Source of the DNA: DASWJZ01 sp963720705
Lineage (GTDB): Bacteria > Pseudomonadota > Alphaproteobacteria > Rhizobiales > Afifellaceae
DNA length: 64,000 bases
Assembly: GCA_963720705.1 (NCBI GenBank)
Contig: CAVRGJ010000005.1
Span: forward strand, 62,001-126,000
Reading direction: 5' to 3'
Shown: positions 1 to 11,394 of the stretch, in pieces
Numbering within the stretch: the stretch's first letter is position 1
How the letters are laid out: each line of letters starts with the position of its first letter
Position numbers and translations under genes: made by a program
Notes under the pieces: generated by a model
The model's database searches: none
Seen by the model: the letters and a program-made list of their open reading frames with translations, nothing else
What the model was told of the DNA's origin: nothing

Positions 1-509
1 AGAAGTCGGAGGACCTGCAGAAGGCGGGCGACCTTCTCAAAAGCGTGCGCGCGCATATCCAGAAATTCCACTCCTCCGAATACATCAACGCGCTCGCCAA
101 CGGCGATATCTGTCTGGCGGTCGGCTATTCCGGTGATGTGCTGCAGGCGCGTGACCGCGCGTCGGAAGCCAACAACGGCGTCAACGTGGCGTATTCGATT
201 CCGAAGGAAGGCGCGCTGATGTGGCTCGACAGCTTCGCGATTCCGGCTGACGCGCCGCATGTCGACGCTGCGCACGCCTTCATCAACTTCATGCTGAAGC
301 CTGAGATCGCCGCGCGCAATTCCAACTACGTCTACTACGCCAACGGCAACAAGGGCTCGCAGAAGTTCCTGAACGAGGACGTTAGCGGTGACCCGGCGAT
401 CTATCCGGACGACGCAACGATCGCCAAGCTCTACACGACGACACCGAACGATCCGAAGACGCAGCGCGAGGTGACACGCATCTGGACGGAAGTGAAGACC
501 GGCCAGTAG
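1..509 (+). CDS. potF: Polyamine ABC transporter substrate-binding protein, PotF type (5' truncated by window edge)
   Basis: This is the C-terminal part of a periplasmic spermidine/putrescine-binding protein. The reading frame is open from base 3 to the stop at 507-509, so the true start lies upstream of the window. Visible family features are the stretch GDICLAVGYSGDVLQA, the ligand-site region around MWLDSFAIPADAPH, and a C-terminal helix with AHAFINFMLKPEIAA, typical of the PotD/PotF fold. An ATPase and two permease genes follow in the same orientation, which supports a complete polyamine importer operon. PotF (putrescine) versus PotD (spermidine) specificity cannot be decided from this fragment. 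Confidence 0.88.
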   Translation, partial: KSEDLQKAGDLLKSVRAHIQKFHSSEYINALANGDICLAVGYSGDVLQARDRASEANNGVNVAYSIPKEGALMWLDSFAIPADAPHVDAAHAFINFMLKPEIAARNSNYVYYANGNKGSQKFLNEDVSGDPAIYPDDATIAKLYTTTPNDPKTQREVTRIWTEVKTGQ

Positions 510-573
510 ACTTTTCAGGGCGGGCCCGGGGACAGCCGTTCCGGCGGCCCCGGGCAGCGATGGGGGCAGGGAC

Positions 574-1719
574 TTGAAAAACGTCGTCGGCGCCGTCCGC
601 CGCCAGTTCCAGCCCTGGAACGATGCGGCGGCGAAGCCCTTTATCGAGTTTCGCAACGTGACGAAGCGCTTCGGCACGTTCGTTGCCGTCGACAACCAGT
701 CACTTACGATCTACGAGCGCGAGTTCCACGCCCTGCTCGGCCCTTCGGGCTGCGGCAAGACCACGCTTTTACGCATGCTCGCCGGCTTCGAGGAGCCGAG
801 CGAAGGCTCGATCTGGCTCGACGGCAAGCCGCTCTCCGGCGTGCCGCCGCACAAGCGGCCGGTCAATATGATGTTCCAGTCCTACGCTCTCTTCCCGCAC
901 ATGACGGTGGAGGGGAACGTCGCCTTCGGATTGAAGCAGGACAAGATGCCGAAGGACGCAATCGCGGAGCGCGTCGCCGACGTCCTGAAGCTCGTCAAGA
1001 TGGAACAGTTCGCCAAGCGCAAGCCCGACCAGCTTTCCGGCGGTCAACGGCAACGCGTGGCGCTCGCGCGCGCCATCGCCAAGCGGCCAAAGGTGCTGCT
1101 TCTCGACGAGCCGCTCGGCGCGCTCGACAAAAAGCTCAGGGAAGAGACCCAGTTCGAGCTGATCGACCTGCAATCCGACCTCGGCCTGACCTTCGTCATC
1201 GTGACCCACGACCAGGAAGAGGCGATGACGGTCGCGGACCGCATTTCGGTCATGGACCAAGGGCGGATCGTGCAGGTGGCGACCCCGGCGGAGATCTACG
1301 AATCGCCAAGCTCGCGCTACATTGCCGACTTCATCGGCTCTGTGAACATCTTCGAAGGGCCGGTCGAGTCGGCGGCACAGGAAGTCATCCGCATCGGCGC
1401 CAAAGACAACTTCGCCATCGAAGCGGGAAGCGCGATCGACGTCGCCAGGGGGCAGACGGTGTGGTTCGCGGTGCGGCCGGAGAAAGTGCGGATTGCCCGT
1501 GAGCAGCCGTCCGATCGCGCGCGGAACGCGGTCGAAGGCGAGGTGGTCGACATCGCCTATTTTGGCAATATGACGCTCTACAACGTCAAGCTTCCTTCCG
1601 GCATGTTTGTGCGCGCCAGCCGTCTGAACGCTGAGCGCTCTGTCGAGAACGCGATCACCTGGAACGACAGGGTCTGGCTCTCCTGGGCGCCCGATGCCGG
1701 CGTCGTGCTGGCGAGCTAG
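574..1719 (+). CDS. potG: Polyamine ABC transporter ATP-binding protein (PotG/PotA type)
   Basis: Cytoplasmic ATPase of 381 residues that powers the polyamine importer. It shows Walker A GPSGCGKTT (about residue 56), the ABC signature LSGGQRQRVALARA (about 153), Walker B VLLLDEPLGALD and the H-loop VTHDQEEAM. A C-terminal TOBE-like region of about 120 residues follows, as usual for this family. The start is a TTG at 574, chosen because a purine-rich GGGGGCAGGGA lies directly upstream; the ATG at 560 is out of frame. It sits 64 bases after the binding-protein gene and ahead of a cupin gene and two permeases. Confidence 0.93.
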   Translation: MKNVVGAVRRQFQPWNDAAAKPFIEFRNVTKRFGTFVAVDNQSLTIYEREFHALLGPSGCGKTTLLRMLAGFEEPSEGSIWLDGKPLSGVPPHKRPVNMMFQSYALFPHMTVEGNVAFGLKQDKMPKDAIAERVADVLKLVKMEQFAKRKPDQLSGGQRQRVALARAIAKRPKVLLLDEPLGALDKKLREETQFELIDLQSDLGLTFVIVTHDQEEAMTVADRISVMDQGRIVQVATPAEIYESPSSRYIADFIGSVNIFEGPVESAAQEVIRIGAKDNFAIEAGSAIDVARGQTVWFAVRPEKVRIAREQPSDRARNAVEGEVVDIAYFGNMTLYNVKLPSGMFVRASRLNAERSVENAITWNDRVWLSWAPDAGVVLAS

Positions 1720-1727
1720 CGCGGGCC

Positions 1728-2216
1728 ATGGCGCGAGAGATCAAGTGCTTGTGGAAGGCGGCGGAGATCGAAACCGGGATGCGGGCCTATAGCCAGCGCC
1801 TGAACCCAAACTCCTACCTCATGCGCGCCGGGCTCTCCCGCCGCGCCGGCATGAAGCGGGCGCATGTGGCGATCGGCAGGGTGCCGCCCGGAAAAGACTC
1901 CTTCGCCTATCATTCGCACAGCCAGGAAGAGGAGTGGGTCTACATCCTCTCCGGCCGCGGCATCGCGGAGATCGACGGCGAGACCCAGGAGGTCGGGCCC
2001 GGCGACTTCATAGGCTTTCCGACGCCCTCCGTCGCACATCTTCTGAAGAACCCATTCGAAGAGGATCTCGTCTACCTGATGGGCGGCGAGGATCTGCCGC
2101 TTGAGGTCGTCGACTATCCGAAGATCGGTAAGCGCTACCTGCTGATGTCAGGCGAAGACGGCGTCGAGTTCTTCGAGTTGAAGGACCCGATCCGCCCGTT
2201 CGGCCGCGCGGACTAG
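1728..2216 (+). CDS. Cupin-domain protein embedded in the polyamine transport operon
   Basis: Small protein of 162 residues with one cupin domain. Metal-binding residues are visible as HSHSQEEEWVYILSG (about residues 63-77), followed by EVGPGDFIGFPTPSVAH, which supplies the second cupin motif with its histidine. No signal peptide is apparent, so it is probably cytoplasmic. It lies 8 bases after the ATPase stop and 5 bases before the first permease start, so it must be co-transcribed with them. A role in polyamine sensing or metabolism follows only from this location; the family alone does not give a substrate. Confidence 0.85.
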   Translation: MAREIKCLWKAAEIETGMRAYSQRLNPNSYLMRAGLSRRAGMKRAHVAIGRVPPGKDSFAYHSHSQEEEWVYILSGRGIAEIDGETQEVGPGDFIGFPTPSVAHLLKNPFEEDLVYLMGGEDLPLEVVDYPKIGKRYLLMSGEDGVEFFELKDPIRPFGRAD

Positions 2217-2221
2217 ACGCG

Positions 2222-3124
2222 ATGGCGGAAAAAACACAGACGCCGCTGCAGCGCCGGATCACCACCTGGATTCCCTTCGTCTGGCTGCTCGTCTTCTTCC
2301 TCGCGCCGTTTGCGATCGTCGCCAAGATCTCGCTTTCCGAGACGACCATCGCGATGCCGCCTTATGTCCCGGTGTTCAACTCGATCGCCGACATCGGAGC
2401 GAAGATTCGCGATCTTTCCTTCGACAATTATGTCTGGCTGACCGGCGATCCGCTCTATCTCCGCGCCTTCCTGTCGAGCTTCTGGATCGCGTTCTTCTCC
2501 ACCTTGCTCACGCTCCTGATCGGCTACCCGCTCGCCTACGGCATGGCGCGCGCGCCGGTCGCGGTCCGCCCGCTCCTCGTGATGCTTGTCATCCTGCCGT
2601 TCTGGACATCGTTTCTGATCCGCGTCTACGCGTGGATCGGCATCCTGAAGCCAGAGGGTCTTCTGAACCAGCTGCTCTTGTCGGTCGGGCTGATCCATCA
2701 GCCGCTCGTCATCTTGAACACCAACATCGCCGTCTATATCGGCATCGTTTATTCTTACCTGCCGTTTATGGTGCTGCCGCTCTACGCGTCGCTCGAGCGG
2801 CTCGACCGGACGCTGCTCGAAGCGGCAGCGGACCTCGGGTCGACGCCGTTCAAGGCGTTCTGGCAGATCACCTTCCCACTGTCGCTTCCCGGCGTCTTCG
2901 CCGGCGCCCTTCTCGTCTTCATCCCGGCGACCGGAGAATTCGTCATCCCGGACCTTCTCGGCGGCTCGTCGACGCTGATGATCGGGCGCACGCTCTGGAA
3001 CGAATTCTTCCTGAACCGCGACTGGCCGGTGGCGAGCGCCGTCGCGATCGTTCTTCTTCTCGTCCTCGTCGTGCCGATCGTCCTTTTCCAGAACGCGCAG
3101 GCGCGAGCGCGGGAGCAGAAGTGA
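2222..3124 (+). CDS. potH: Polyamine ABC transporter permease PotH
   Basis: Inner-membrane permease of 300 residues with about six hydrophobic helices. The BPD_transp_1 coupling loop reads LLEAAADLGSTPFKAFWQITFPLSLPG in two adjoining pieces, the EAA motif that contacts the ATPase. The N-terminal stretch after the first helix and the family length (about 300) fit PotH/PotB. The start ATG at 2222 follows the cupin stop by 5 bases, and the stop overlaps the next start by one base (TGATG), indicating translational coupling to the second permease. Confidence 0.92.
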   Translation: MAEKTQTPLQRRITTWIPFVWLLVFFLAPFAIVAKISLSETTIAMPPYVPVFNSIADIGAKIRDLSFDNYVWLTGDPLYLRAFLSSFWIAFFSTLLTLLIGYPLAYGMARAPVAVRPLLVMLVILPFWTSFLIRVYAWIGILKPEGLLNQLLLSVGLIHQPLVILNTNIAVYIGIVYSYLPFMVLPLYASLERLDRTLLEAAADLGSTPFKAFWQITFPLSLPGVFAGALLVFIPATGEFVIPDLLGGSSTLMIGRTLWNEFFLNRDWPVASAVAIVLLLVLVVPIVLFQNAQARAREQK

Positions 3125-3918
3125 TGCGCCGCTTCTCCGCCTTCAATCTCATCTCCGTCACGCTCGGCTTTGCGTTCCTCTATCTGCCGATCGTCCTTCT
3201 CGTCATCTATTCCTTCAATGCGTCGAAGCTCGTGACCGTGTGGGGCGGCTTCTCCACAAAATGGTACGTGTCGCTGATGCACAACCAGGCGATCCTCGAT
3301 GCCGCCTGGGTGACGATCCGCGTCGGGCTGCTCTCCGCGTCAGTGGCGACGGTGCTCGGCACCATGGCGGCCGTGGCACTCGTCAGACGCAGCCGCTTCC
3401 TCGGCCGCACGCTTTTCACCGGCATGGTCATGGCTCCGCTCGTCATGCCCGACGTCATTACCGGGCTCTCGCTTCTTCTGCTCTTCGTGGCGATCGGGTT
3501 CGACCGCGGCTTCTGGACGGTGACGCTCGCGCATATCAGCTTCTCGATGTGCTTCGTCGCCGTCGTGGTGCAGTCGCGGCTCGTGACTTTCGACATGAGC
3601 CTCGAAGAGGCGGCGCTCGATCTCGGCGCGCCGCCGATGAAGGCGTTCTTCCTGGTGACGCTGCCGGTGATCTTCCCGGCCGTCGCGGCAGGCTGGATGC
3701 TCGCCTTCACGCTGTCGCTCGACGATCTGGTTATTGCGAGCTTTACGACGGGACCCGGCGCGACCACGCTGCCGATGAAAATCTATAGCCAGGTCCGGCT
3801 TGGCGTGACGCCGGAGATCAACGCCGTCTGCACCATCCTGATCGGGCTCGTGACGCTCGGCGTCTCGATCGCCACCATCGGAACGCGCACACGCGTGGCC
3901 GGCCGCGCGATCGGCTAG
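3124..3918 (+). CDS. potI: Polyamine ABC transporter permease PotI
   Basis: Second permease of the importer, 264 residues, beginning MRRFSAFNLISVTLG. It has about six transmembrane segments and the EAA loop SLEEAALDLGAPPMKAFF (about residues 158-175). The start is the ATG at 3124, which shares a base with the potH stop. The frame is open much further upstream (to about 2632), but that part lies inside potH and is not real. PotI pairs with PotH to form the heterodimeric channel. It is the last gene of the operon; the next gene is on the other strand. Confidence 0.92.
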   Translation: MRRFSAFNLISVTLGFAFLYLPIVLLVIYSFNASKLVTVWGGFSTKWYVSLMHNQAILDAAWVTIRVGLLSASVATVLGTMAAVALVRRSRFLGRTLFTGMVMAPLVMPDVITGLSLLLLFVAIGFDRGFWTVTLAHISFSMCFVAVVVQSRLVTFDMSLEEAALDLGAPPMKAFFLVTLPVIFPAVAAGWMLAFTLSLDDLVIASFTTGPGATTLPMKIYSQVRLGVTPEINAVCTILIGLVTLGVSIATIGTRTRVAGRAIG

Positions 3919-3938
3919 AGTCGGCCGCTGCTGTCGAG

Positions 3939-5711
3939 TTAATTCGCGAGCGCCTGCCGCCGCGCAACCGGCCTCGCCAGCGTCCCTTCGATGGTGAAGG
4001 GCGCCTCGGAAACGCCCGGCGCGCCGGGTGCACCGGGCTTCAGCTTGCCATTTACGTTGAGCCCGCCGTCGAGAAGCCCGACCCAACCACCCGCGCTCGC
4101 GGAATAGGATTGCGTCACGACGCTTGCGCGCGTGATCGTGCCCACGCCATCGAGGAAAGAGAGACCGACCGCTGCGGATTGCACCGCCGTCGGGGCGGAC
4201 TGCACCTCTGCTGCTGGGGCGGATGCTCCGCTTCCCGCCGCCGCGATGTCCGGGAGGCCGAAGAGCGGAACCACGCCGTCGTCGACGCGAAGCTCTCCCG
4301 TTCCGCCGAGCGATTGCACAAGCGACCCGAGGTCGTCGCCATGCGCGGTCACGTCGAGCACGACCGAGGCGGTCCCGGAAAGCGTCGTCGGCAATCCGAG
4401 AACGGGAGCGGTCTCGGCGAGGCTGATTTCGCTCGCGCGGAGTTGCGCGGCGACCTCGGCACCGGGAGCCGTGGGTAAATCAGTCACCGTCAGGTCGCCG
4501 GAGAGGCTCCCCGTCTGGAACGCCGCGCGGGCAACGCCGACCTCAAGCCGGCGATCTTGAAGCGAGACGCTCGCCGCCGTGCTTCCGGCACTGAACCCGC
4601 CAAGCCTGACGGAATCCGCGGAGAGCCTGATGTCGGCGCTCATCTCACCGAACCAGTCCGTCGGAAGCGCCACGCGACGCCAGTCCGGCCCAAGCGAAAG
4701 CGCCAGCGACACACCGGCGAAGTATGGCGTCAGGTCGAGCGCAGTGAAGGCGAGCGTGCCGGCAATGCCGGGCTTCGGCCCGGCGGCAATCTTGAGCGCG
4801 CCGGTGGCACTATTTCCGTCCATCGTGAACTCGGCGTCGGTGACGGAGAGAACATCGTCGGCGAACGACGCCGTGCCGAAAAGGCTCGCCTGGCCGAACG
4901 TCGAGCCGGGCCCAAGCGCGCTTCCGAGCCACCCCGCGAAACGGCGGAGCGACGGCGTCGAGAGTTTCAGCGCACCGGAAAGCCGCATGCGCGGATAATC
5001 GCTCGCTTCGCCGGTCAGGGTCACGCTAAGCGGTGCGGCATCGATGCGCGCCTCTACCGGCGTTGCCGCGCCGTTCAGGTACGCGAAGGGAGCGGAGGCG
5101 CCGCCGGAGAACGTCACCTGTTCGCCGCGCCAGATACCGGTACCGTCGACGGCGATCGGCTTGCGAACGCTCGCCCACTCGATCGAAAGGTCGACGGAAT
5201 CGAGCCGCTCGCTGGCGCCGGTCTGGCGATCCTCGTAGACGACCGTGCCGCCCTCGAGGCGGAACTCGCCGAGCGGGACGTCGCCGGAGAAAGCGAGTTG
5301 CAGGGCCGCTGCACCGGAATCGAACTCCCAGTTGCGGCGGCCCCCTTCGTCGCGAACGAGCCGGATCAACGGACGCACCAGCGTGAAGGAGCTGACCTCG
5401 ATGCGGCCGATGATGAGCGGGAGCAGACGAATCCTGCCGGTCAGCCGGTCCATCGACAGTATCTGCGCGCCGTCCATCCCGGCGGGCCCGCCGATCTCGA
5501 CATCATCCAAGGTAACGCGGAGCGGGAAGATGCCGATCTTGGGATCGCCGCGGAGCGAAACCTCGCGCCCGGTCCAGCCGGCGATCTGTTCGCCGATGCG
5601 TGTCTTCAGCGCATCGCGAGGCAGAAGAACGGAGATAAGCACAAATCCGGCCGCCACAATCAGGACGACCGCTGCAACGAACCAAGCGAGGCGCTTCATA
5701 ACGCGCGACAT
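3939..5711 (-). CDS. AsmA family protein
   Basis: Protein of 590 residues with an N-terminal membrane anchor (about residues 7-30, LAWFVAAVVLIVAAGFVLIS) and a long beta-rich periplasmic body. The opening DALKTRIGEQIAGWTGREV followed by IFPLRVTLDDVEIG is the AsmA N-terminal signature. The C-terminal part (about 440-560), with GTGELRVDDGVVPLFGLPDI, matches the AsmA C-terminal domain. AsmA-like proteins are linked to envelope lipid transport. A start at the second Met (5699, MKRLAWF) is equally plausible. It converges on potI and diverges from the acetoacetyl-CoA synthetase gene. The specific role is not known. Confidence 0.85.
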   Translation of the reverse strand: MSRVMKRLAWFVAAVVLIVAAGFVLISVLLPRDALKTRIGEQIAGWTGREVSLRGDPKIGIFPLRVTLDDVEIGGPAGMDGAQILSMDRLTGRIRLLPLIIGRIEVSSFTLVRPLIRLVRDEGGRRNWEFDSGAAALQLAFSGDVPLGEFRLEGGTVVYEDRQTGASERLDSVDLSIEWASVRKPIAVDGTGIWRGEQVTFSGGASAPFAYLNGAATPVEARIDAAPLSVTLTGEASDYPRMRLSGALKLSTPSLRRFAGWLGSALGPGSTFGQASLFGTASFADDVLSVTDAEFTMDGNSATGALKIAAGPKPGIAGTLAFTALDLTPYFAGVSLALSLGPDWRRVALPTDWFGEMSADIRLSADSVRLGGFSAGSTAASVSLQDRRLEVGVARAAFQTGSLSGDLTVTDLPTAPGAEVAAQLRASEISLAETAPVLGLPTTLSGTASVVLDVTAHGDDLGSLVQSLGGTGELRVDDGVVPLFGLPDIAAAGSGASAPAAEVQSAPTAVQSAAVGLSFLDGVGTITRASVVTQSYSASAGGWVGLLDGGLNVNGKLKPGAPGAPGVSEAPFTIEGTLARPVARRQALAN

Positions 5712-5819
5712 TCAAGCCTTGTGCCAGCCGCGGCCATGGACCGCAATCGCGGCTCTCGGCTTGGCGCATTCGCGCGCCTGTGGCAATGCTTCAAGCTTCC
5801 GAAACAAGCGTGAGCAAGC

Positions 5820-7772
<1,953 letters not shown>

Positions 7773-7776
<4 letters not shown>

Positions 7777-9515
7777 AGAGGTGCGAGGCCGGTTTCGACC
7801 GCGTCACGCGCCACGGATGTATCGCGTCTCCGTTGCCGCAGCCCCATCCCCGCATTCACCCGTGCGAGCACGATGACCGGGATGAGCCCCACCAGCACGA
7901 TCGCGAGTGCGGCGATGGCGCCGTCTTCGTAAGTCCCGCGCTTCGCCTCGCCGTAGAGCGCGGTCGCGAGAGTCGTGAAGTTGAAGGGCTGCAAGAGTAG
8001 CGTCGCGGGGAGCTCCTTCATCACGTCGACGAAGACCAGCATCGCCGCGGCGGCGATTGCCGGCGCGATCAGCGGCAGGTGGATCACGGCGAGAATCTTC
8101 GCTGGCCGCGAGCCGAGCGAGCGCGCCGCCATGTCGAGATGCGGGCTGACCTTGGCGAGGCCGGACTCGATGCCGCCGGCCGAGATCGCCAGGAAGCGGA
8201 TCACGTAAGCGAGGATCAGCGCGGCGCCGGAGCCGGTCAGGATCAGCCCAGTCGAGACACCGAAGGTCGCGCGCATGAAGGCGTCGAATGCGTTGTCGAG
8301 CGACGCGAGCGGCACGAGAAGCCCGACGGCAAGCACCGTGCCAGGCACCGCATAGCCGGTCGAGGCGAGCCTAACGATGAGCGGCGCTGCCGGGCTCTTC
8401 GACACGCGGACGGAGTAAGCGAGCACGAGGCCGACGAGGATCGCGACGATCGTCGCGACGGCGGCCAGCGTCACGCTGTTCCCGATCCAAACCGGAAGCG
8501 CGGCCGGCAGCCCGGCGACCTTCACGCGCTTCCACGAGGCGACGACGAGATAGCTCGCCGGCACGAGAAAGCCGAAGAAGATCGGCAGGAAACAGGAGAG
8601 CGACGCACCGAAAGCAGCGACGCCTGAAAGCGGTTGCGGCGCCGCCGCATGGTGCCGGCGCGAGGCTGCCGAGAAGATGCGCCGCCGCCTTGCCCAACGC
8701 TCGACGAGCACGAGCGCAATCACGACGGCAAGCATGACGAGCGCGATCTGCGCCGCGCCCTCAATGCTCATGCGCACGACCCAGGTCGTATAGACGGCAA
8801 CGGTCAGCGTGCGAATGCCGAGGAATTCCGCCGCGCCGATGTCGTTCAGCGCCTCCATCAGCGCGAGGCTTGCGCCAACGGCGATCGCTGGGCGCGCGAG
8901 CGGCACGGCGACGCGCAGGAAGACGCGCAGCCGGTTCGCACCGAGCGTGCGCGCGACTTCCAGCGTCGCAGCCGATTGCATCAGGAAGAGCGCGCGCACT
9001 GGCAGATAGACATAAGGGTAGAGCACCACGCCGAGCAGAAAGATGCAGCCGTGAAGCGAGCGTATCTCCGGGAACCAGAGGTCACGCGGATGCGCAATGC
9101 GGAGGATTTGCCGCAGCGTCGTTTGCACCGGGCCGATCGGATGCATCACGTCGAGATAGGCGTAGGCGATGATGTAGGTCGGGACCGCCAGCGGCAGGAG
9201 CAGCGCCCAGTCGAAGACGCGCTTTCCCGGAAAGCGGAACATCGTGACGAGCCACGCCGTGCCCACGCCGATCACTATGGTCATCGCGCCGACGCCGGCG
9301 AGGAGGAGCACCGTCGTATAGATCGCGTGCGGCAGCACGTTCTCGACGAGGTTCGGCCATACGTCGCCGGAGCCGCGCGCCGCGAAGAAGGCGAGGCCGC
9401 AAAGCGGCGCCGCCACGACGGCGAGGATTGCGAGAGAGCCGGCGAGCCAGCCGAAATCGGCACGGGCGGCGGGCGGCGGGCGGCCGGCGCGCGCGCGGCT
9501 GACGATCGCCGTCAT
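7773..9515 (-). CDS. fbpB: Iron(III) ABC transporter permease, fused two-domain type (FbpB/SfuB)
   Basis: Inner-membrane protein of 580 residues with two tandem BPD_transp_1 permease halves (about residues 60-270 and 330-560) and roughly twelve hydrophobic helices. The first EAA-like loop contains EVARTLGANRLRVFLRVAVP, the second MAARSLGSRPAKILAVIHLP. This fused architecture is typical of FbpB/SfuB/CysTW-like ferric iron importers. It lies 36 bases downstream of the binding-protein gene on the same strand. No ATPase gene follows, so the transporter needs an ATPase encoded elsewhere. The 3' end overlaps the neighbouring ligase gene by 4 bases, tail to tail. Confidence 0.9.
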
Positions 9516-9551
9516 CGCGGGAAGGTCATCGGCCGGGCCAACTTCCCGGCA

Positions 9552-10598
9552 TCACATTTCGTGATCGAAGCCGACCTTATCGACGAGCTCGCTTGCGGCG
9601 CGGCGGTGAGCGTAGATCTCATGCAGCGGCAGCGGATCGACCTTGAGATCGCCGAACGCGGCGACGATCGGATCGACTTTTGCGCCGACGAGCACTGGAT
9701 ACTCGTAGTTGCCGCTCGCATAATCGGCCTGCGCCTCCGGCGAGACGAGGAATTCAAGCAGCTTTTGAGCGTTGTCGCGGTGCGGCGCGTATTTGGCGAC
9801 CGCGGCGCCCGAGATGTTGACGTGCGTGCCGGCGTGATCGGCGAAAGTCGGCAGGATCACCTTGATGGCGTCGCCCCATTCCTGCTGGTCGGGGCCGCCG
9901 GTCCCGGAGCGCATGAGCCCGACATAGTAGGAATTGCCGAGCCCGATGTCGCAAATGTCGGCGAGGATGTCTCGGGCCACGTCGCGGTCGCCGCCCCCGG
10001 CTGTGCGCGCCAGATTGTCCTTCAGCGCGGTAAGATATGCTTCCGTCTTCGCCTCCCCGTCCTTGGCGATCATCGCAGCGAAGAGCGCGTTGTTGTAGGG
10101 GTGCTGGCCGGAGCGGATGCAGACGCGGCCCCTCCACTTCGGATCGGCAAGATCCTCGTAGGTCATGGAATCTTCCCTGACCCGCTCCTTGGAGGCGTAG
10201 ACCACGCGCGCGCGCATCGACACCGCAAACCAATGGCCGCCGGGATCGCGCAGATTCGTCGGAACGGCGGCGTCGAGGACATCGGATTTCACCGCCTGCG
10301 TCAGGCCACGCTCGACCATGTCTTCAAGCATGCCGTAGTCGACGACCATGATGATATCGGCCGGAGAGTTCTCGCCCTCCGCCTGCAGACGCTCGGCGAT
10401 CCCGCTCTCGATGAAAACGGTGTTCGCCTTGATCCCCGTCTCTTTGGTGAAGGTGTCGAGAAGCGGCTGGATCAGCCCCGGCTCGCGCGTCGTGTAGACG
10501 TTGACCTCGTTGTCGGCGGCAAAAGCCGCGCCGGCGGCAAAGGCAACGGTCGCAACAAGGGCGGCGCGCGCGGCAAGGGCGCTCCAGCACATCGGCAT
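9552..10598 (-). CDS. fbpA: Iron(III) ABC transporter substrate-binding protein (FbpA/FutA type)
   Basis: Periplasmic binding protein of 348 residues. An N-terminal signal peptide (about residues 1-27) ends in GAAFA-ADNEV. The mature start VNVYTTREPGLIQPLL is characteristic of class IV ferric-binding proteins. Tyrosines in the C-terminal lobe (GLGNSYYVGLM, about residue 230) match the iron-ligand Tyr pair of FbpA. The start ATG at 10598 is preceded by GAGGGAGA. A perfect Irr-type box lies about 97 bases upstream, so iron-dependent control is likely. Thiamine- or spermidine-binding relatives are less likely given the Tyr pair and the operator. Confidence 0.9.
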   Translation of the reverse strand: MPMCWSALAARAALVATVAFAAGAAFAADNEVNVYTTREPGLIQPLLDTFTKETGIKANTVFIESGIAERLQAEGENSPADIIMVVDYGMLEDMVERGLTQAVKSDVLDAAVPTNLRDPGGHWFAVSMRARVVYASKERVREDSMTYEDLADPKWRGRVCIRSGQHPYNNALFAAMIAKDGEAKTEAYLTALKDNLARTAGGGDRDVARDILADICDIGLGNSYYVGLMRSGTGGPDQQEWGDAIKVILPTFADHAGTHVNISGAAVAKYAPHRDNAQKLLEFLVSPEAQADYASGNYEYPVLVGAKVDPIVAAFGDLKVDPLPLHEIYAHRRAASELVDKVGFDHEM

Positions 10599-10694
10599 CG
10601 CATTCTCCCTCGAATGGGTTCAAGGCCCAGACAGGCTCGGCCAATATAAGTAGACTCTGTTTCTCGTCAACTAAAACAGCAATGTTCTCAGATA

Positions 10695-10711
10695 TTTAGA
10701 ACCGTTCTAAA
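10695..10711 (-). promoter_or_regulatory. Irr-type iron-control box upstream of the iron importer
   Basis: The sequence TTTAGAACCGTTCTAAA is a perfect 7-bp inverted repeat around a 3-base centre. It matches, as I recall it, the ICE/Irr-box pattern TTTAGAA-N3-TTCTAAA of Rhizobiales. It lies between the cytochrome c stop and the iron-binding-protein start, so it can only serve fbpA-fbpB. Whether Irr activates or represses here is not visible. Confidence 0.8.
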
Positions 10712-10740
10712 CGCACCGCGGTCAGCGCTTGGATTCGCGA

Positions 10741-11067
10741 TTACCGCTTAGGTTTGAGCGTCAGGATGTAGGCGACGACGTTTTGCATCTCCTCGCGCTT
10801 CAGGATCAGGTCGGGCATCTCCCGATGCGGATTCTGCAAGATCACGAAGAGCGCCGTGGCGGTCATGCCCGGCTCGGCGGCGATGCGCTTGAAAGACGGC
10901 GCGCTCGGGTGCGGCGAGAGCGCCTGATCCGCATCGACCGCATGGCATTTGGCGCAGATCGTGAGCGCAAATTCATGCCCCTCCTCCGGATCGCCGACAT
11001 CCTGGGCGGCACCCGCGGTCGCGCCGAAGCCAAGAACCACGAAAATCAGCGATGCCAAGACGCGCAT
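10741..11067 (-). CDS. Small periplasmic c-type cytochrome
   Basis: Protein of 108 residues with a signal peptide (about residues 1-21, ending GATAGA-AQDVG) and one haem-binding motif CAKCH (about residues 38-42). A methionine in HREMPDLIL (about 84) is the probable sixth haem ligand. Size and layout fit a class I cytochrome c of the mono-haem periplasmic electron carriers. It is transcribed on the same strand as fbpA, but the Irr box separates them. The electron-transfer partner is not evident. Confidence 0.85.
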   Translation of the reverse strand: MRVLASLIFVVLGFGATAGAAQDVGDPEEGHEFALTICAKCHAVDADQALSPHPSAPSFKRIAAEPGMTATALFVILQNPHREMPDLILKREEMQNVVAYILTLKPKR

Positions 11068-11185
11068 GGGGAAAACCTAGAGAATTCGCGCACGACGGCG
11101 CGGCACCCAAGCAGAGTGCAACGGCGCGAACGGTTCGGAATTGAGGGAAATCAAGCCCGGTGCGAGGTCGAATCGACTGGCTTGA

Positions 11186-11262
<77 letters not shown>

Positions 11263-11394
11263 ACAGATGCGCCATGTCGGCGCGGCCGGACCCTAATTCA
11301 ACCCGCCCGGCAATTTCAAGCGAAGCCGGCACCCCGGCAGATCCGCGGCCGGAGCGAGAGCCGGGCGGCCGGCCGATGCCTGCCGCCCAAAGGC

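Noticed and set aside
4557..5813. A 418-codon open frame on the plus strand opposite the AsmA gene
   Set aside because: Low-complexity Arg/Ala/Glu sequence, antisense to a clear AsmA protein.
8634..10649. A 671-codon open frame on the plus strand across the iron importer genes
   Set aside because: Arg/Glu-rich antisense shadow of fbpB and fbpA with no recognisable motif.
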